Origin: Candidatus Bathyarchaeota archaeon
GTDB taxonomy: Archaea; Thermoproteota; Bathyarchaeia; Bathyarchaeales; Bathycorpusculaceae
Direction of reading: 5' to 3'
Assembly: GCA_025058315.1 (NCBI GenBank)
Contig: JANXET010000002.1
Span: forward strand, 62,001 to 126,000
DNA length: 64,000 bases
Part shown: one piece after another, positions 1 to 8,930 of the stretch
How the letters are laid out: the number at the start of each line of letters is the position of its first letter
Numbering within the stretch: the first letter of the stretch is position 1
Notes under the pieces: generated by a model
What the model saw: the letters and a program-made list of their open reading frames with translations, nothing else
Databases searched by the model: none
Told to the model about the DNA's origin: nothing
Translations under genes and position numbers: made by a program

Positions 1-1
1 T

Positions 2-148
2 GGCGTCTGGGTTCAGTTCGAGGATAATGCAGCGGTGATAATAACGCCTGAGGGTGAAATGAAAGGATCTGAAATTCGTGGACCCGTTGCCAGGGAAGCT
101 GCCGAGAGATGGCCCAGAATAGCCAGCGCAGCCAGCATAATAGTATAG
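2..148 (+). CDS. rpl14: 50S ribosomal protein L14 (uL14), 3' end only
   Basis: The window opens inside this gene; 48 codons remain before the TAG stop. The visible tail contains [20 protein letters not shown] and ends in ASIIV, the typical uL14 C terminus, which sits on the 50S face at the intersubunit bridge. It is the expected gene before L24 in the spc-type ribosomal operon, and L24 follows after 10 bases. The N-terminal part lies outside the window. Identity is confident from both sequence and order. Confidence 0.9.
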   Translation, partial: GVWVQFEDNAAVIITPEGEMKGSEIRGPVAREAAERWPRIASAASIIV

Positions 149-158
149 AGGTGGAAAA

Positions 159-755
159 ATGGCGCAGCTGATTACAAAATCCAAAAAGCCTTCAAAACAA
201 AGGAAAAGCCTTTTCCAAGCGCCTGATCATCTACGCTACAAACATTTCGCTGCTCCGCTTTCCCAGGAACTCAGGAAAAGTCATGGTGTAAGAAATCTCC
301 AGCTGAGAAGAGGCGACACCGTGCGCGTTATGAGAGGCGACCACAAGGGTTTTGAGGGAAAAATTGCGCGCGTAGACAGGAAGAATTTCAGAATTTATAT
401 TGAAGGTTTAACCAGGGAAAAAGTTGATGGAACAACAGTGTTCATACCTATCCACCCGTCAAAGGTTATGATAACTAAGCTTAATCTTGACGATAAATGG
501 CGCAAAAGAATACTGCAGCGAAGAAAGAAGCCTGAGGAGGCTCCTGCAACCATTACAGAAGAGGTAAAGGAAAAACCTGCTGAGGAGAAAGCTGCCGAGA
601 AAAAGCATGTAAAGAGGCAGCCTTCCAAAAAGGCCGAGGAAAAAGTAACTAAAAAAGTAGAAAAGAAAGCTGAGTCTGAAAAGAAGAAAAAGACTACATC
701 AAGAACCCGAAAGAAAAAAGAGAAGACTTCTGAGGAGGAATTGAAGAGTGGGTAA
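159..755 (+). CDS. rpl24: 50S ribosomal protein L24 (uL24) with long basic tail
   Basis: Ribosomal protein uL24, an early 50S assembly protein. The first about 120 residues are standard archaeal L24, including the KOW motif (VRVMRGDHKGFEGKIARVD, residues about 55-75). Residues about 120-198 form a low-complexity Lys/Glu/Ala tail, making the protein some 80 residues longer than a typical archaeal L24. An RBS (gaggtgg) lies just upstream of the ATG. The 3' end overlaps the S4e start by 8 bases, implying translational coupling. The tail resembles the one on L32e in the same operon. Confidence 0.95.
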   Translation: MAQLITKSKKPSKQRKSLFQAPDHLRYKHFAAPLSQELRKSHGVRNLQLRRGDTVRVMRGDHKGFEGKIARVDRKNFRIYIEGLTREKVDGTTVFIPIHPSKVMITKLNLDDKWRKRILQRRKKPEEAPATITEEVKEKPAEEKAAEKKHVKRQPSKKAEEKVTKKVEKKAESEKKKKTTSRTRKKKEKTSEEELKSG

Positions 756-1518
756 AAAGGGAACCACTACAACGCTAAAGCGCAAGCCTGCACCAAGAAT
801 CTGGCCTATTCACCGTAAAGAGTACGTATGGGTTGTGAGGCCATCTTCAGGGCCGCACTCCATGAGGAATTCAATCCCTCTAGTCATAATCCTGCGGGAT
901 ATGCTGGGCTATGCTGAAACGAGAAAGGAAGCTAAGGCTGTAGTTTCACAGGGTAAGGTAAAAGTGGATGGTAAAATAAGAAGGGACGATTCGTTCCCTG
1001 TTGGAGCCATGGATGTTCTGTCAATCCAGGAAATCAACAAGAACTTCAGAGTGCTCCCTCATCCCAAAGGGTTAATAATTCATCCAATCAGTGAAGAGGA
1101 AGCAAAATTCAAACTATGCAGGATAGAAAATAAAACCACCGTTAAGAATGGGAACATAATGCTAAGCCTCCATGACGGGTCAACTCTCCTTGTAAAAGTA
1201 GCTGATCCCAAAAACCCGCAAGAGGATGTCTATAGCACGTTGGACACTGTTAAAATAAGTCTTCCTGAACGGCAGATTCTTCAGCATATAAAAATGGAGA
1301 AGAACGTCGTTGCCCTAGTCATCGGAGGAAAAAACATCGGTCGATACGGCAAAGTTGTTGACATCGAGGAGACTGCAGGGAAGAAGCGCCAAGAAGCTAT
1401 AGTAACTATCCAAGACGCTAGCGGAAACCGCTTCCAAACAACCATGGATTATGTGTTCGTCATAGGGGAAGAAAGCCCCCTAATATCGTTGCCGGAGGCT
1501 TCCATAAGTGTTGTCTGA
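748..1518 (+). CDS. rps4e: 30S ribosomal protein S4e
   Basis: S4e is found only in archaea and eukaryotes and is a 30S component. The protein (256 aa) has the N-terminal S4e region, an S4-like RNA-binding segment (residues about 43-105) and a C-terminal KOW region (VIGGKNIGRYGKVVDIE, about residues 191-207). GTG at 748 is chosen because it overlaps the end of L24 by 8 bases and gives the usual MGKKG-like N terminus. Its end overlaps the L5 start. Family length is normal. Confidence 0.95.
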   Translation: MGKKGTTTTLKRKPAPRIWPIHRKEYVWVVRPSSGPHSMRNSIPLVIILRDMLGYAETRKEAKAVVSQGKVKVDGKIRRDDSFPVGAMDVLSIQEINKNFRVLPHPKGLIIHPISEEEAKFKLCRIENKTTVKNGNIMLSLHDGSTLLVKVADPKNPQEDVYSTLDTVKISLPERQILQHIKMEKNVVALVIGGKNIGRYGKVVDIEETAGKKRQEAIVTIQDASGNRFQTTMDYVFVIGEESPLISLPEASISVV

Positions 1519-2050
1519 AGAGGAAATACGAAAGATGTGGGAGGAAAACCCATCGCTCAAGCCTAGAATTGAGAAAGTAGTGGTCAATATTTGCGTTGGA
1601 AAATCAGGTGAACCTCTTGAAAAAGCTTCAAAGGTTCTTAAGGAACTCACTGGCCAGACCCCATGCAAAAGAAATGCGAAGAAAACCATCAGGGACTTCG
1701 GCATCAGGCGAGGAGAACCCATAGCCTGCATTGTAACTCTAAGGAAGCAGAAAGCCATGGATTTCCTGAAAAAGGCTCTACACGTGGTGAATAATAAATT
1801 GTCCAGAAACTGTTTTGACAGGAACGGCAATTTCGCCTTCGGAATAAAGGAGCATATAGAACTTCCAGGAGTCAAATATAACCCGGAAATAGGCATCTTC
1901 GGCATGGACATTTGCGTCTCCCTAGCCCGCCCAGGGTACAGGGTGAAGTATAGGCGCAGGGCAAAAGCCAGAGTAGGCTCAAGGCACAGGTTAACCCCTG
2001 AGGAGGCAATGGTTTTTGTGAAGGACACATTAGGGGTTGAAATAGCCTAG
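1508..2050 (+). CDS. rpl5: 50S ribosomal protein L5 (uL5)
   Basis: uL5 binds 5S rRNA in the central protuberance. The 180-residue product has the archaeal L5 hallmarks: [18 protein letters not shown] near the N terminus, [20 protein letters not shown] around residue 50, and a C-terminal [17 protein letters not shown]. The start is GTG 1508 or TTG 1511, both overlapping the S4e stop; the sequence does not separate them. S14 follows after a GGAGGA ribosome-binding site. Confidence 0.95.
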   Translation: MLSEEEIRKMWEENPSLKPRIEKVVVNICVGKSGEPLEKASKVLKELTGQTPCKRNAKKTIRDFGIRRGEPIACIVTLRKQKAMDFLKKALHVVNNKLSRNCFDRNGNFAFGIKEHIELPGVKYNPEIGIFGMDICVSLARPGYRVKYRRRAKARVGSRHRLTPEEAMVFVKDTLGVEIA

Positions 2051-2061
2051 GAGGAATGATT

Positions 2062-2226
2062 ATGGCTAAACAGAAGCCTAAGAAAGAAAGAAAATTTGGA
2101 AAAGGAGCGCGTCCATGTATCAGATGCGGATCACATGGTCCCATAATACGACGCTATGGTTTATATCTGTGTAGACATTGTTTTAGGGAAGTAGCCCGAA
2201 AGTTGGGCTTTAAAAAGTATGAGTAA
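2062..2226 (+). CDS. rps14: 30S ribosomal protein S14 (uS14), zinc type
   Basis: A 54-residue protein, short but complete. It has the two CxxC pairs of zinc-type S14 (CIRC and CRHC) and the [20 protein letters not shown] core with the [19 protein letters not shown] end. ATG 2062 is preferred over the in-frame ATG 2056 because the GGAGGA ribosome-binding site at 2050-2055 would abut 2056 but lies 6 bases from 2062. It overlaps the upstream-most possible S8 start. It binds 16S rRNA in the 30S head. Confidence 0.93.
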   Translation: MAKQKPKKERKFGKGARPCIRCGSHGPIIRRYGLYLCRHCFREVARKLGFKKYE

Positions 2227-2623
2227 CGGTGAAAGCCTGATGGATGTATTATCAAATGGTCTTACAACGATACTGAACAATGAAGTACAGAATAAGCGGG
2301 AGTGTGTAATTAGCCCAGCGTCCAAACTGCTGGGCAAAGTGCTTAGAGTAATGCAGCTTCACGGATATGTTGGGGAATTCGAGTTCATAGATGATGGGCG
2401 AACTGGAAAATTTAAGGTCCAGCTTTTGGGGCGAATAAATAAATGTGGTGCTATAAGACCACGCTACGCTATCCGTGTAGACGAGATTGAAGAGTGGGAG
2501 AAAAGATTTCTACCCTCCAGAGAGATGGGCCTGTTAATAGTTTCAACATCTCAGGGAGTTCTTTCTCATAGAGAAGCCAAAGAGAGGGGCGTTGGAGGTA
2601 GGCTGCTGGCTTTTGTCTATTAG
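2219..2623 (+). CDS. rps8: 30S ribosomal protein S8 (uS8)
   Basis: uS8, a primary 16S rRNA binding protein. The 134-residue frame contains [38 protein letters not shown] and the C-terminal [26 protein letters not shown] signature. ATG 2219 overlaps the S14 stop. The in-frame ATG at 2240 (MDVLSNGL) is a good alternative: it has a ggtga motif at 2228 and matches where family members normally begin. Identity is certain; the start is not. Confidence 0.95.
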   Translation: MSNGESLMDVLSNGLTTILNNEVQNKRECVISPASKLLGKVLRVMQLHGYVGEFEFIDDGRTGKFKVQLLGRINKCGAIRPRYAIRVDEIEEWEKRFLPSREMGLLIVSTSQGVLSHREAKERGVGGRLLAFVY

Positions 2624-2638
2624 CCGGAGGTATGCTGA

Positions 2639-3184
2639 ATGCGCACTGTTGAAGTCTCAAAGACAGTTCAAATCCCTGATGATGTGGAAGTAACCCTTGA
2701 TGGGTTGAAAATCACAGTTAAGGGTCCGCTTGGAACGTTGACAAGAGACTTTTCGAAGTCACCTGTATCTATTGAACTTAATAGTAAAAGCCTTAAGGTT
2801 TGGGCTGATTGGCCACGTAAAAAGGAGAGCGCCCTTGTGGGCACAATATGCGCACACATCAACAACATGATAACAGGAGTAAGAAAGGGTTTCACTTATA
2901 AGCTGAAAATAGTTTTCTCCCACTTCCCAATCTCGGTGAAGGTTCAAGGCAAAACGGTCATAATTGAGAACTTCGCTGGTGAGAGGAACCCGAGAAAGGC
3001 GAAGATAATAGGAGATGTCAAAGTTAAAGTTGCCGGAGATGACATCATTGTCCAAGGAATCAACATAGAAAACGTGAGCCAAACTGCTGCAAACATAGAG
3101 CAGGCTACAAAAATCCGGAAGAAGGATCCTAGAGTTTTCCTAGACGGCATATACATATACGAACGAAGGGAGGGAATGGATTAG
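2639..3184 (+). CDS. rpl6: 50S ribosomal protein L6 (uL6)
   Basis: uL6 lies at the base of the L7/L12 stalk near the GTPase centre. The 181-residue protein has the two tandem L6 folds: an N-terminal half beginning MRTVEVSKTVQIPDDVEVTL and including KGPLGTLTRDF, and a C-terminal half ending GIYIYERREG. The start has a GGAGG site at 2626-2630, 8 bases before ATG. It sits between S8 and L32e as in other archaeal operons. Confidence 0.95.
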   Translation: MRTVEVSKTVQIPDDVEVTLDGLKITVKGPLGTLTRDFSKSPVSIELNSKSLKVWADWPRKKESALVGTICAHINNMITGVRKGFTYKLKIVFSHFPISVKVQGKTVIIENFAGERNPRKAKIIGDVKVKVAGDDIIVQGINIENVSQTAANIEQATKIRKKDPRVFLDGIYIYERREGMD

Positions 3185-3185
3185 G

Positions 3186-3776
3186 ATGAGCAATCAGAAG
3201 GCCGCTGTAAAGAAGGCATTGCGCCTCAGAGAGGAGATTAAAAGCAAGAAACCAGACTTCGTTAGACACGAGAGCTGGCGATATGACCGGCTGAAGGAAA
3301 ACTGGCGAAGACCAAAGGGCATAGATAATAAGATGAGGTTGAAGGTTAAGGGCTGGCCTCCCACGGTAAATGTTGGTTATAGGGGGCCAAAAGCCGCTAG
3401 AAACCTCCATCCATCAGGTTATGAAGAGGTTCTAATTTATAATGTTGAGGAGCTTGCGAAAATAAATCCTGAAAAGCATGCTGTACGGATTGCTCATACA
3501 GTAGGTAAAAGGAAAAGGCTACAGATACTTTTAGAAGCTAGAAAAAGCGGGATATTGGTTCTGAACCCAGGCGAGGCATGGAAGGAAGAAGTTAAGGCGG
3601 AGGAAAAGCCGAAAGAGGTAACTGCCGAAGAAACTGAGAAGAAGGAAACGGAAGAAAAAGTTGTTGAAAAGGATAAGCCTGAAAAGCTCGAGGAAAAAAG
3701 GAAGCCTGGAAGGTCAGGCGCTAAGAGGGTTAGAAAAAAGAAGACAGCGGAGGAATTGAGCAATGGTGAATCTTAG
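3186..3776 (+). CDS. rpl32e: 50S ribosomal protein L32e with charged C-terminal tail
   Basis: L32e is an archaeal/eukaryotic 50S protein. The core (residues about 1-135) shows FVRHESWRYDRLKENWRRPK, NKMRLKVKGWPPTVNVGYRG and HPSGYEEVLIYNVEEL. After about residue 135 comes a Glu/Lys-rich tail of roughly 60 residues ending [19 protein letters not shown], not part of the usual fold. The 3' end overlaps the L19e start by 14 bases. The tail has the same composition as the one on L24. Confidence 0.95.
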   Translation: MSNQKAAVKKALRLREEIKSKKPDFVRHESWRYDRLKENWRRPKGIDNKMRLKVKGWPPTVNVGYRGPKAARNLHPSGYEEVLIYNVEELAKINPEKHAVRIAHTVGKRKRLQILLEARKSGILVLNPGEAWKEEVKAEEKPKEVTAEETEKKETEEKVVEKDKPEKLEEKRKPGRSGAKRVRKKKTAEELSNGES

Positions 3777-4218
3777 AAGTCAGCGTCGTTTAGCATCTGA
3801 AATACTTAAAGTCGGCGAGAACAGGGTCTGGATAAACCCTGACAAGCTTGAAGATGTAGAGGCTGCTATAACCCGGGAGGAAATAAAGAAGCTGATAGAT
3901 GAAGGCGTAATCAAGCCCTTAAAGGAGAAGGGTGTAAGCCGAGCCAGAGCCAGGGTGATACATGCGAAAAAGAAGAAAGGGCTTAGACGTGGTCCTGGAA
4001 GCAGAAGCGGAGCAGCAGGAGCCATAGTGCCAAAGAAGGAATCTTGGATGAAGCGCGTTAGAGCCCTCAGGAAGAGGCTTAGAGAATTAAAAGCTAACAA
4101 GATAATAACTGAAAACACTTACAGGAAGCTATACATAATGGTTAAAAGTGGGAGATTTGTCTCTGTAGCTGAAATGGAGCGCTACTTGAAGGCTCATGAT
4201 CTCTGGAGGAAACGCTGA
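3763..4218 (+). CDS. rpl19e: 50S ribosomal protein L19e
   Basis: L19e, an archaeal/eukaryotic 50S protein. The 151 residues start [18 protein letters not shown] and contain [20 protein letters not shown], the [20 protein letters not shown] basic loop and a long C-terminal helix, all standard for the family. The ATG overlaps L32e by 14 bases and its TGA overlaps the L18 ATG, so translation across the three genes is likely coupled. Confidence 0.95.
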   Translation: MVNLRSQRRLASEILKVGENRVWINPDKLEDVEAAITREEIKKLIDEGVIKPLKEKGVSRARARVIHAKKKKGLRRGPGSRSGAAGAIVPKKESWMKRVRALRKRLRELKANKIITENTYRKLYIMVKSGRFVSVAEMERYLKAHDLWRKR

Positions 4219-4832
4219 TGGCTAAGGGTCCAAGTTACTGTGTTCCATATCGTAGGAGAAGAGAAGGTAAGACACATTATCGAAAAAGGAAAGCCCTGAT
4301 CATCTCGGGTAAACCTAGGCTTGTAATCCGTGGCTCCATAAAGAATATTGTCGCTCAAGTTGTTACAGCAAAGCCAGAGGGTGACGTGGTTCTAGTTTCA
4401 GCACACAGTAGAGAGCTACTTAAAAATTTTGGGTGGAAAGCCCCAACGGGGAACACGCCTGCAGCCTACCTGACAGGACTTATATGTGGATTAAGGGCTA
4501 AGGCTAAAGGCATAGAGGAAGCCATACTTGATATTGGTTTACATTCTCCCTCAAAAGGATCAAGGATCTTTGCTGTGCTAAAGGGCTTTATAGATGCTGG
4601 TGTTGAAGTATCCCACAGTGAGGAGAAGCTGCCTGACGATTCAAGAATAAATGGTGAACACATAGCTAATTACGCAAAAATGCTGCTCTCGAACCCTGAA
4701 AAATACTCATCCACTTTCTCAAAGTACCTGCAAAGTAAGCTCCCGCCCGAGGAGCTGCCAAGACACTTTTCAGAGGTTAAACAGGCCGTGATAGCCACTT
4801 TCAAGAAGGGAGGTAACAATGGCGGAGACTGA
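4218..4832 (+). CDS. rpl18: 50S ribosomal protein L18 (uL18)
   Basis: uL18 binds 5S rRNA together with L5. The 204-residue protein starts [27 protein letters not shown] as archaeal L18 does, then has [18 protein letters not shown] and [18 protein letters not shown]. Archaeal length is normal. The ATG overlaps the L19e stop (TGATG) and the 3' end overlaps S5 by 14 bases. Confidence 0.95.
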   Translation: MAKGPSYCVPYRRRREGKTHYRKRKALIISGKPRLVIRGSIKNIVAQVVTAKPEGDVVLVSAHSRELLKNFGWKAPTGNTPAAYLTGLICGLRAKAKGIEEAILDIGLHSPSKGSRIFAVLKGFIDAGVEVSHSEEKLPDDSRINGEHIANYAKMLLSNPEKYSSTFSKYLQSKLPPEELPRHFSEVKQAVIATFKKGGNNGGD

Positions 4833-5472
4833 AAGTGCCCAGAGGTCAACTGCCAGAAGCATTGAACATTGGGTTCCGAGAACACGCCTCGGTAAACTCG
4901 TTCAGGAAGGCAAAATAACCTCCATCGAGGAGATTTTTGCTGAAGGGCTACCTATACAGGAGCCGCAAATTGTTGATGCTTTACTTCCAAACATTCAGGA
5001 GGAAGTCATAAACATAAGTCTCGTGCAAAAGCAGACGGACGCCGGAGAAAAGTCAAGATTCAAAGCCATAGTGGCTGTGGGAAACAGAGATGGTTATCTA
5101 GGTCTCGGCTCAGGGAAAGCAAGTCAAGTGCGGACAGCAATAGAGAAAGCCTCCGCCACCGCTAGGCTTAATCTAGTTCCAGTTAGACGTGGATGCGGAA
5201 GCTGGGAATGCGGCTGTGGAAAACCCCATTCAGTACCATTCCAAGTTGAAGGGAAATGCGGCACAGTGAGAGTTGTTGTTGTTCCAGGACCCAGAGGTCT
5301 CGGGCTTGTAGCCAGCGAGGTTTCAAAGGTCATCTTAGGACTTGCCGGGATAAAAGACTGCTGGACGAGGAGCTTCGGCTCCACAAGAACGGTTCCATCA
5401 TTTGCATACGCTGTTTTTGACGCCTTAAAGAAGACTTATGGTGTAATAACTCCGATGGATTGGGTGAAATAG
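4819..5472 (+). CDS. rps5: 30S ribosomal protein S5 (uS5)
   Basis: uS5 of the decoding-site neighbourhood. The 217-residue protein has the archaeal N-terminal extension with [19 protein letters not shown], the RNA-binding core ([20 protein letters not shown], residues about 80-100) and the C-terminal domain with [23 protein letters not shown] ggaggt precedes the ATG inside the end of L18. The cysteines in [16 protein letters not shown] are typical of archaeal S5. Confidence 0.95.
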   Translation: MAETESAQRSTARSIEHWVPRTRLGKLVQEGKITSIEEIFAEGLPIQEPQIVDALLPNIQEEVINISLVQKQTDAGEKSRFKAIVAVGNRDGYLGLGSGKASQVRTAIEKASATARLNLVPVRRGCGSWECGCGKPHSVPFQVEGKCGTVRVVVVPGPRGLGLVASEVSKVILGLAGIKDCWTRSFGSTRTVPSFAYAVFDALKKTYGVITPMDWVK

Positions 5473-5961
5473 TTGACGGAGAAAGTGGCTGAACGTAAGT
5501 GTATAGCTGCCATCAGGATTCGCGGAATTATAAGTGCACCACTGCAGGTGAGAGAAACTCTTAGAATGCTGAACCTTAAGAGAACCAATCATGCCATTTT
5601 GATAGATAATAGGCCATCATTCATCGGAATGCTCAACACAGCTCAAAACTTTATCACGTGGGGTGAACCATCAAAGGAAACCGTAGACTTGCTTATAAAG
5701 AAAAGAGGTCGACTAGCTGGAGGAAAGAAACTAACGGACGATTATGCTAAAAGAGTCGGATTCAAATGTCTAGATGAGTTGATAGACGCCTTATATAATT
5801 GCAAGGTTCAATATTGGAATCTGCCCAACATTCAGCCCTACTTCAGACTACACCCGCCCAGCAGCGGCTTTAAAGGGAAGATAAAAAAAACCTACAATAT
5901 GAGTGGAGAGCTTGGATACCGCGGTGAGAAGATCAACGAGCTCTTGGAAAGCATGATCTGA
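5473..5961 (+). CDS. rpl30: 50S ribosomal protein L30 (uL30)
   Basis: uL30 in its long archaeal/eukaryotic L7-like form (162 aa). Recognisable segments are IAAIRIRGIISAPLQVRETL, HAILIDNRPSFIGMLNTAQN, FITWGEP and the C-terminal FRLHPPSSGFKGKIKKTY. The start is TTG 5473 immediately after the S5 stop, with a gggtga motif 4-9 bases before it; no ATG is available upstream. L15, which normally follows directly, is displaced by an Hsp20 gene. Confidence 0.93.
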   Translation: MTEKVAERKCIAAIRIRGIISAPLQVRETLRMLNLKRTNHAILIDNRPSFIGMLNTAQNFITWGEPSKETVDLLIKKRGRLAGGKKLTDDYAKRVGFKCLDELIDALYNCKVQYWNLPNIQPYFRLHPPSSGFKGKIKKTYNMSGELGYRGEKINELLESMI

Positions 5962-6004
5962 CGAAACCATCCAGTCCTTCCATTATACGTAAGTTTTTGG
6001 CGAT

Positions 6005-6018
6005 ACATTTTATAGCTA
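6005..6018 (+). promoter_or_regulatory. Candidate TATA box before the Hsp20 gene
   Basis: In the 94-base gap after L30, an AT-rich ACATTTTATAG-like element lies about 38-51 bases before the Hsp20 ATG. This would allow transcription to start near 6035-6042 with a short leader containing the aaggaga ribosome-binding site. It suggests that Hsp20, L15, SecY and following genes can be transcribed separately from the upstream ribosomal genes. Visual match only. Confidence 0.4.
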
Positions 6019-6055
6019 GTTTGGGAATGCCATTTGTAATTAAGGAGACATCCAT

Positions 6056-6487
6056 ATGAGGTGGCGAAAAAGCGAAAAAAGGCACCGGTGGCGTAACAAC
6101 ACGCGGAACCCTGATGAATTTGGAAACAGGAAGTCTTACAAAAACAGGTCTAGCGGCTACATAGCTCGGAGCAAGTTTAGGGGTTCAAGAAGGTTTAGAA
6201 AGGACATGATGAGGGAACCTGAACCTTTAATAGATATTTTCCAGGACAATGATGGAATAGCGGTTATAGCTGAGCTTAAGGGTTTCAAAAGAGAGAACGT
6301 AAAAGTTCATGCTGATAAAAGGAGATTAGTGCTTTCAGCAAGTGCTTCAGGGCGCAGCTACTATAAAAGCTTAAATCTTCCAATTGCAGTGATTCCCGAA
6401 TCAATGCGAATAACCTACAAAAACGGCGTGCTTGAAGTACGCCTAAAAAAGGCTTTAGAAAAAGCCATAAAGGAAGTGGCTGGTTAA
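6056..6487 (+). CDS. Small heat-shock protein, Hsp20/alpha-crystallin family
   Basis: A 143-residue protein with a very basic, Arg/Lys/Asn/Ser-rich N-terminal arm (residues 1-50) followed by an alpha-crystallin domain: PLIDIFQDNDGIAVIAELKG at about 57-76, FKRENVKVHADKRRLVLSAS, YYKSLNLPIAVIPESMRITY and YKNGVLEVRLKKA near the end. It lacks a clear C-terminal IxI motif. Family members are ATP-independent holdases that bind unfolding proteins. Its position between L30 and L15 in a ribosomal-protein operon is unusual, and the basic arm could bind RNA (inference). RBS aaggaga precedes the ATG. Confidence 0.85.
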   Translation: MRWRKSEKRHRWRNNTRNPDEFGNRKSYKNRSSGYIARSKFRGSRRFRKDMMREPEPLIDIFQDNDGIAVIAELKGFKRENVKVHADKRRLVLSASASGRSYYKSLNLPIAVIPESMRITYKNGVLEVRLKKALEKAIKEVAG

Positions 6488-6491
6488 GAAT

Positions 6492-6926
6492 ATGCCGCAC
6501 AGCTTGAGAAAGACAAGAAAAAAGCGTGGTTCCAGAACCTGCGGTTATGGCAGGGTAGGTCAGCATAGAAAATCAGGCTCTAAGGGATATCGTAGAGCAG
6601 GGCGACACAAGCATGGCTGGACATACGTCATAACCCAAGAGCCTGAATACTTTGGCAAGGAAGGTTTCACATCCCCTCACAGTCTAAAAAGGAAAGATAA
6701 AGTCATCAACGTTGGAGAACTTGATGAATTATCTGATAAATTGCAGCTGAAGGGGGAAATCCCCGTCTTAGACCTTGATAGTCTAGGCTACACAAAGCTT
6801 CTTGGGAAAGGCAAGATTGTAAAGCCAGTTACGGTGAAGATTGCCGCATGCTCCAGGTCCGCCGCTGAAAAAATAAGGGAAGCTGGGGGGCAGGTCATAG
6901 TAGCATCTGAGGAAACTGAGGAGTAA
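6492..6926 (+). CDS. rpl15: 50S ribosomal protein L15 (uL15)
   Basis: uL15, an early 50S assembly protein. The 144-residue archaeal form starts MPHSLRKTRKKRGSRTCGYG and has the GRVGQHRKSGSKGYRRAGRH glycine/arginine-rich arm, then a globular C-terminal half (IPVLDLDSLGYTKLLGKGKI, VKIAACSRSAAEKIREAGG). The ATG lies 4 bases after the Hsp20 stop, so the two are co-transcribed. SecY follows. Confidence 0.95.
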   Translation: MPHSLRKTRKKRGSRTCGYGRVGQHRKSGSKGYRRAGRHKHGWTYVITQEPEYFGKEGFTSPHSLKRKDKVINVGELDELSDKLQLKGEIPVLDLDSLGYTKLLGKGKIVKPVTVKIAACSRSAAEKIREAGGQVIVASEETEE

Positions 6927-6936
6927 CTGCTTAACC

Positions 6937-8355
6937 ATGGCTGGCAGATTTTTAACCCTCTTCAAACCCATATCTAAGCTTATACCTGAGATAAAAGCTC
7001 CTGAGCGGAGGGTAAGCTTTAACGAGAAACTCTTCTGGACTATCATTGCATTAATAATCTATCTCGTAATGTCAAGCGATGCCTGCCGCTTATATGGGAT
7101 TCCCAAGGAAATAGGCGAGCAGTTTGCGCCTCTGAGAATAATTTTCGCCTCAGCCCGTGGAACCCTGATGGAGCTCGGAATAGGGCCTATAGTAACCGCT
7201 GGATTGATCCTGCAGCTCTTAGCAGGCTCAGGCATCATTGAGTGTGATATGTCCAAGCCTGAAGATAGGGGCCTATTCACGGCCGCCAGCAAAGTGTTAG
7301 CATTAATTCTTACGGGCGTGCAGGCTTCAGCCTACATAATAAGCGGCATGTATGGCGCCTTGCCCGGAACATCCGCCGTTATAATTTTCCTGCAGCTTTT
7401 AGCCGCAGGTGTAATAGTGATGTTGCTTGATGAGCTTATACAGAAAGGATGGGGATTCGGCAGCGGAATAAGCCTTTTCATAATGGCGGGTGTGGCACAG
7501 CAAATATTCCTTGAATGTTTCTATCCCTCCCCGCCTGTGGATGAATATGGAAGTTCAGGCTTATTCGTTGCTCTAGCCCAAACTATAATGGGCGGAAAGC
7601 CTGTAACCGGACTTCTGCTTAGGGGGAATTTCCCATCAATAATTGGGTTTGCGGCAACTGTTGTCGCATTTCTTGTAATAATCTACTTAGAAGGTGTAAG
7701 AGTTGAACTGCCCATTTCATATGCGGGATACAGGGGATTCAGAAGTCGTTACCCTATAAAGCTGCTTTATGTATCGAACCTTCCGGTGATATTTGCATCA
7801 GCCTTGTTCGCTAACGTATACTTCTTCTCCTATATCCTTTGGAATCAGCCTTGGGGTAAAGACAACTTCTGGGTTGGTCTTTTAGGATCATATACGCTTA
7901 AGGACGGCCAGTATGTGCCCTCCGGAGGCCTTGTCTATTACGTAACTTCGCCGGGAAACCTGTCGAATGTCATAGCAGAGCCCGTTAGAGCTCTTGTCTA
8001 CTTGGCAATTCTCATAGGCTTCTGTGTGATTTTCTCGCTTACATGGCTTGAAGTAGGCGGGTTAAACCCGTCAACAGTGGCGAAGCAGCTTGTGGACGCT
8101 GGAATGCAGGTACCTGGTTATAGGCGTTCTCAGAAGGCTATAGAGCAAATACTTGAGCGTTATATCCCTCCTGTCACCGTTATGGGTGGACTTATAGTAG
8201 GCTTGATAGCTGGCTTATCAGATTTCCTCGGAGTGTTCGGCTCAGGCACAGGTATACTCCTTACAGTAGGCATAATCTACAATTACTATGAGATACTGCT
8301 GCGTGAGCAAGCTGCAGAGATGTATCCTGCCTTCAGAAGGCTTTTCGGAGAATGA
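6937..8355 (+). CDS. secY: Preprotein translocase subunit SecY
   Basis: The central pore subunit of the Sec translocon in the cytoplasmic membrane (472 aa, about ten transmembrane helices). Family signatures include GIGPIVTAGLILQLLAGSGI (plug/TM2 region, residues about 80-100), DELIQKGWGFGSGISLFIMA (about 165-185) and the cytosolic loop EGVRVELPISYAGYRGFRSR-YPIKLLY. The C terminus LLREQAAEMYPAFRRLFGE is typical of archaeal SecY. It lies after L15 as in most archaea; the adenylate kinase gene often found next is absent. Confidence 0.97.
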   Translation: MAGRFLTLFKPISKLIPEIKAPERRVSFNEKLFWTIIALIIYLVMSSDACRLYGIPKEIGEQFAPLRIIFASARGTLMELGIGPIVTAGLILQLLAGSGIIECDMSKPEDRGLFTAASKVLALILTGVQASAYIISGMYGALPGTSAVIIFLQLLAAGVIVMLLDELIQKGWGFGSGISLFIMAGVAQQIFLECFYPSPPVDEYGSSGLFVALAQTIMGGKPVTGLLLRGNFPSIIGFAATVVAFLVIIYLEGVRVELPISYAGYRGFRSRYPIKLLYVSNLPVIFASALFANVYFFSYILWNQPWGKDNFWVGLLGSYTLKDGQYVPSGGLVYYVTSPGNLSNVIAEPVRALVYLAILIGFCVIFSLTWLEVGGLNPSTVAKQLVDAGMQVPGYRRSQKAIEQILERYIPPVTVMGGLIVGLIAGLSDFLGVFGSGTGILLTVGIIYNYYEILLREQAAEMYPAFRRLFGE

Positions 8356-8444
8356 TCAATATCTAGACTCCATCACAGTTCTCTGTGAAAATGGTTATTA
8401 ATCCCTGCGAAGAAAACATTTGATACCTGCTGAAGGTGATGTCG

Positions 8445-8918
8445 ATGAATCCTGTTGAATGGCTATTGATGCCTCAGGCTCCAGGTGCAACGGTAACAAT
8501 CATGATGATATGTGCGCTAATCTCATTTTTTAACTACACAGTTAACCGTCTGCTTATAACCCACTATATAGGTTGGGATCAGTACAGGAGGATGATGAAA
8601 GAAATCTCGGAATATCGGGCTCTCGTGAGACAAGCGATGAGCACCAGGGACAAGAAGCTTCTTGAGAAGCTTAAGAAGAAGGAGCCTCAAATTATGAACA
8701 TGCAGAGCAAAATGGCCAAGCCGCAGATGCTTATGTACCTGTTTCCATTAATCTACATCCTAATATGGTGGTTCGGACTTTTACCCTTCTATGGGACAAA
8801 TCCAGTTGCCTATGTGCCTGGAATTGGTCGCATTCCAGTATTATGGTGGTACTTCTTAGCCTCACTACTTTTTAGCACACTCGCTTCACGTTTGCTTGGA
8901 ATGATGCCTATAGAATAG
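8445..8918 (+). CDS. EMC3/DUF106-type membrane protein (Oxa1 superfamily insertase)
   Basis: A three-helix membrane protein with a charged cytosolic coiled coil between TM1 and TM2 (REYRRLMK-like segment through EKLKKKEPQIMNMQSKMAKP), then YLFPLIYILIWWFGLLPFYG. This is the archaeal DUF106 family, related to EMC3, TMCO1, Get1 and YidC/Oxa1, membrane insertases that work beside the Sec channel. SecY directly upstream fits. Start choice: ATG 8445 has a gaaggtga site 5 bases before it; GTG 8436 and ATG 8439 are possible longer starts. Confidence 0.85.
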   Translation: MNPVEWLLMPQAPGATVTIMMICALISFFNYTVNRLLITHYIGWDQYRRMMKEISEYRALVRQAMSTRDKKLLEKLKKKEPQIMNMQSKMAKPQMLMYLFPLIYILIWWFGLLPFYGTNPVAYVPGIGRIPVLWWYFLASLLFSTLASRLLGMMPIE

Positions 8919-8930
8919 GGAGGTGATAAA

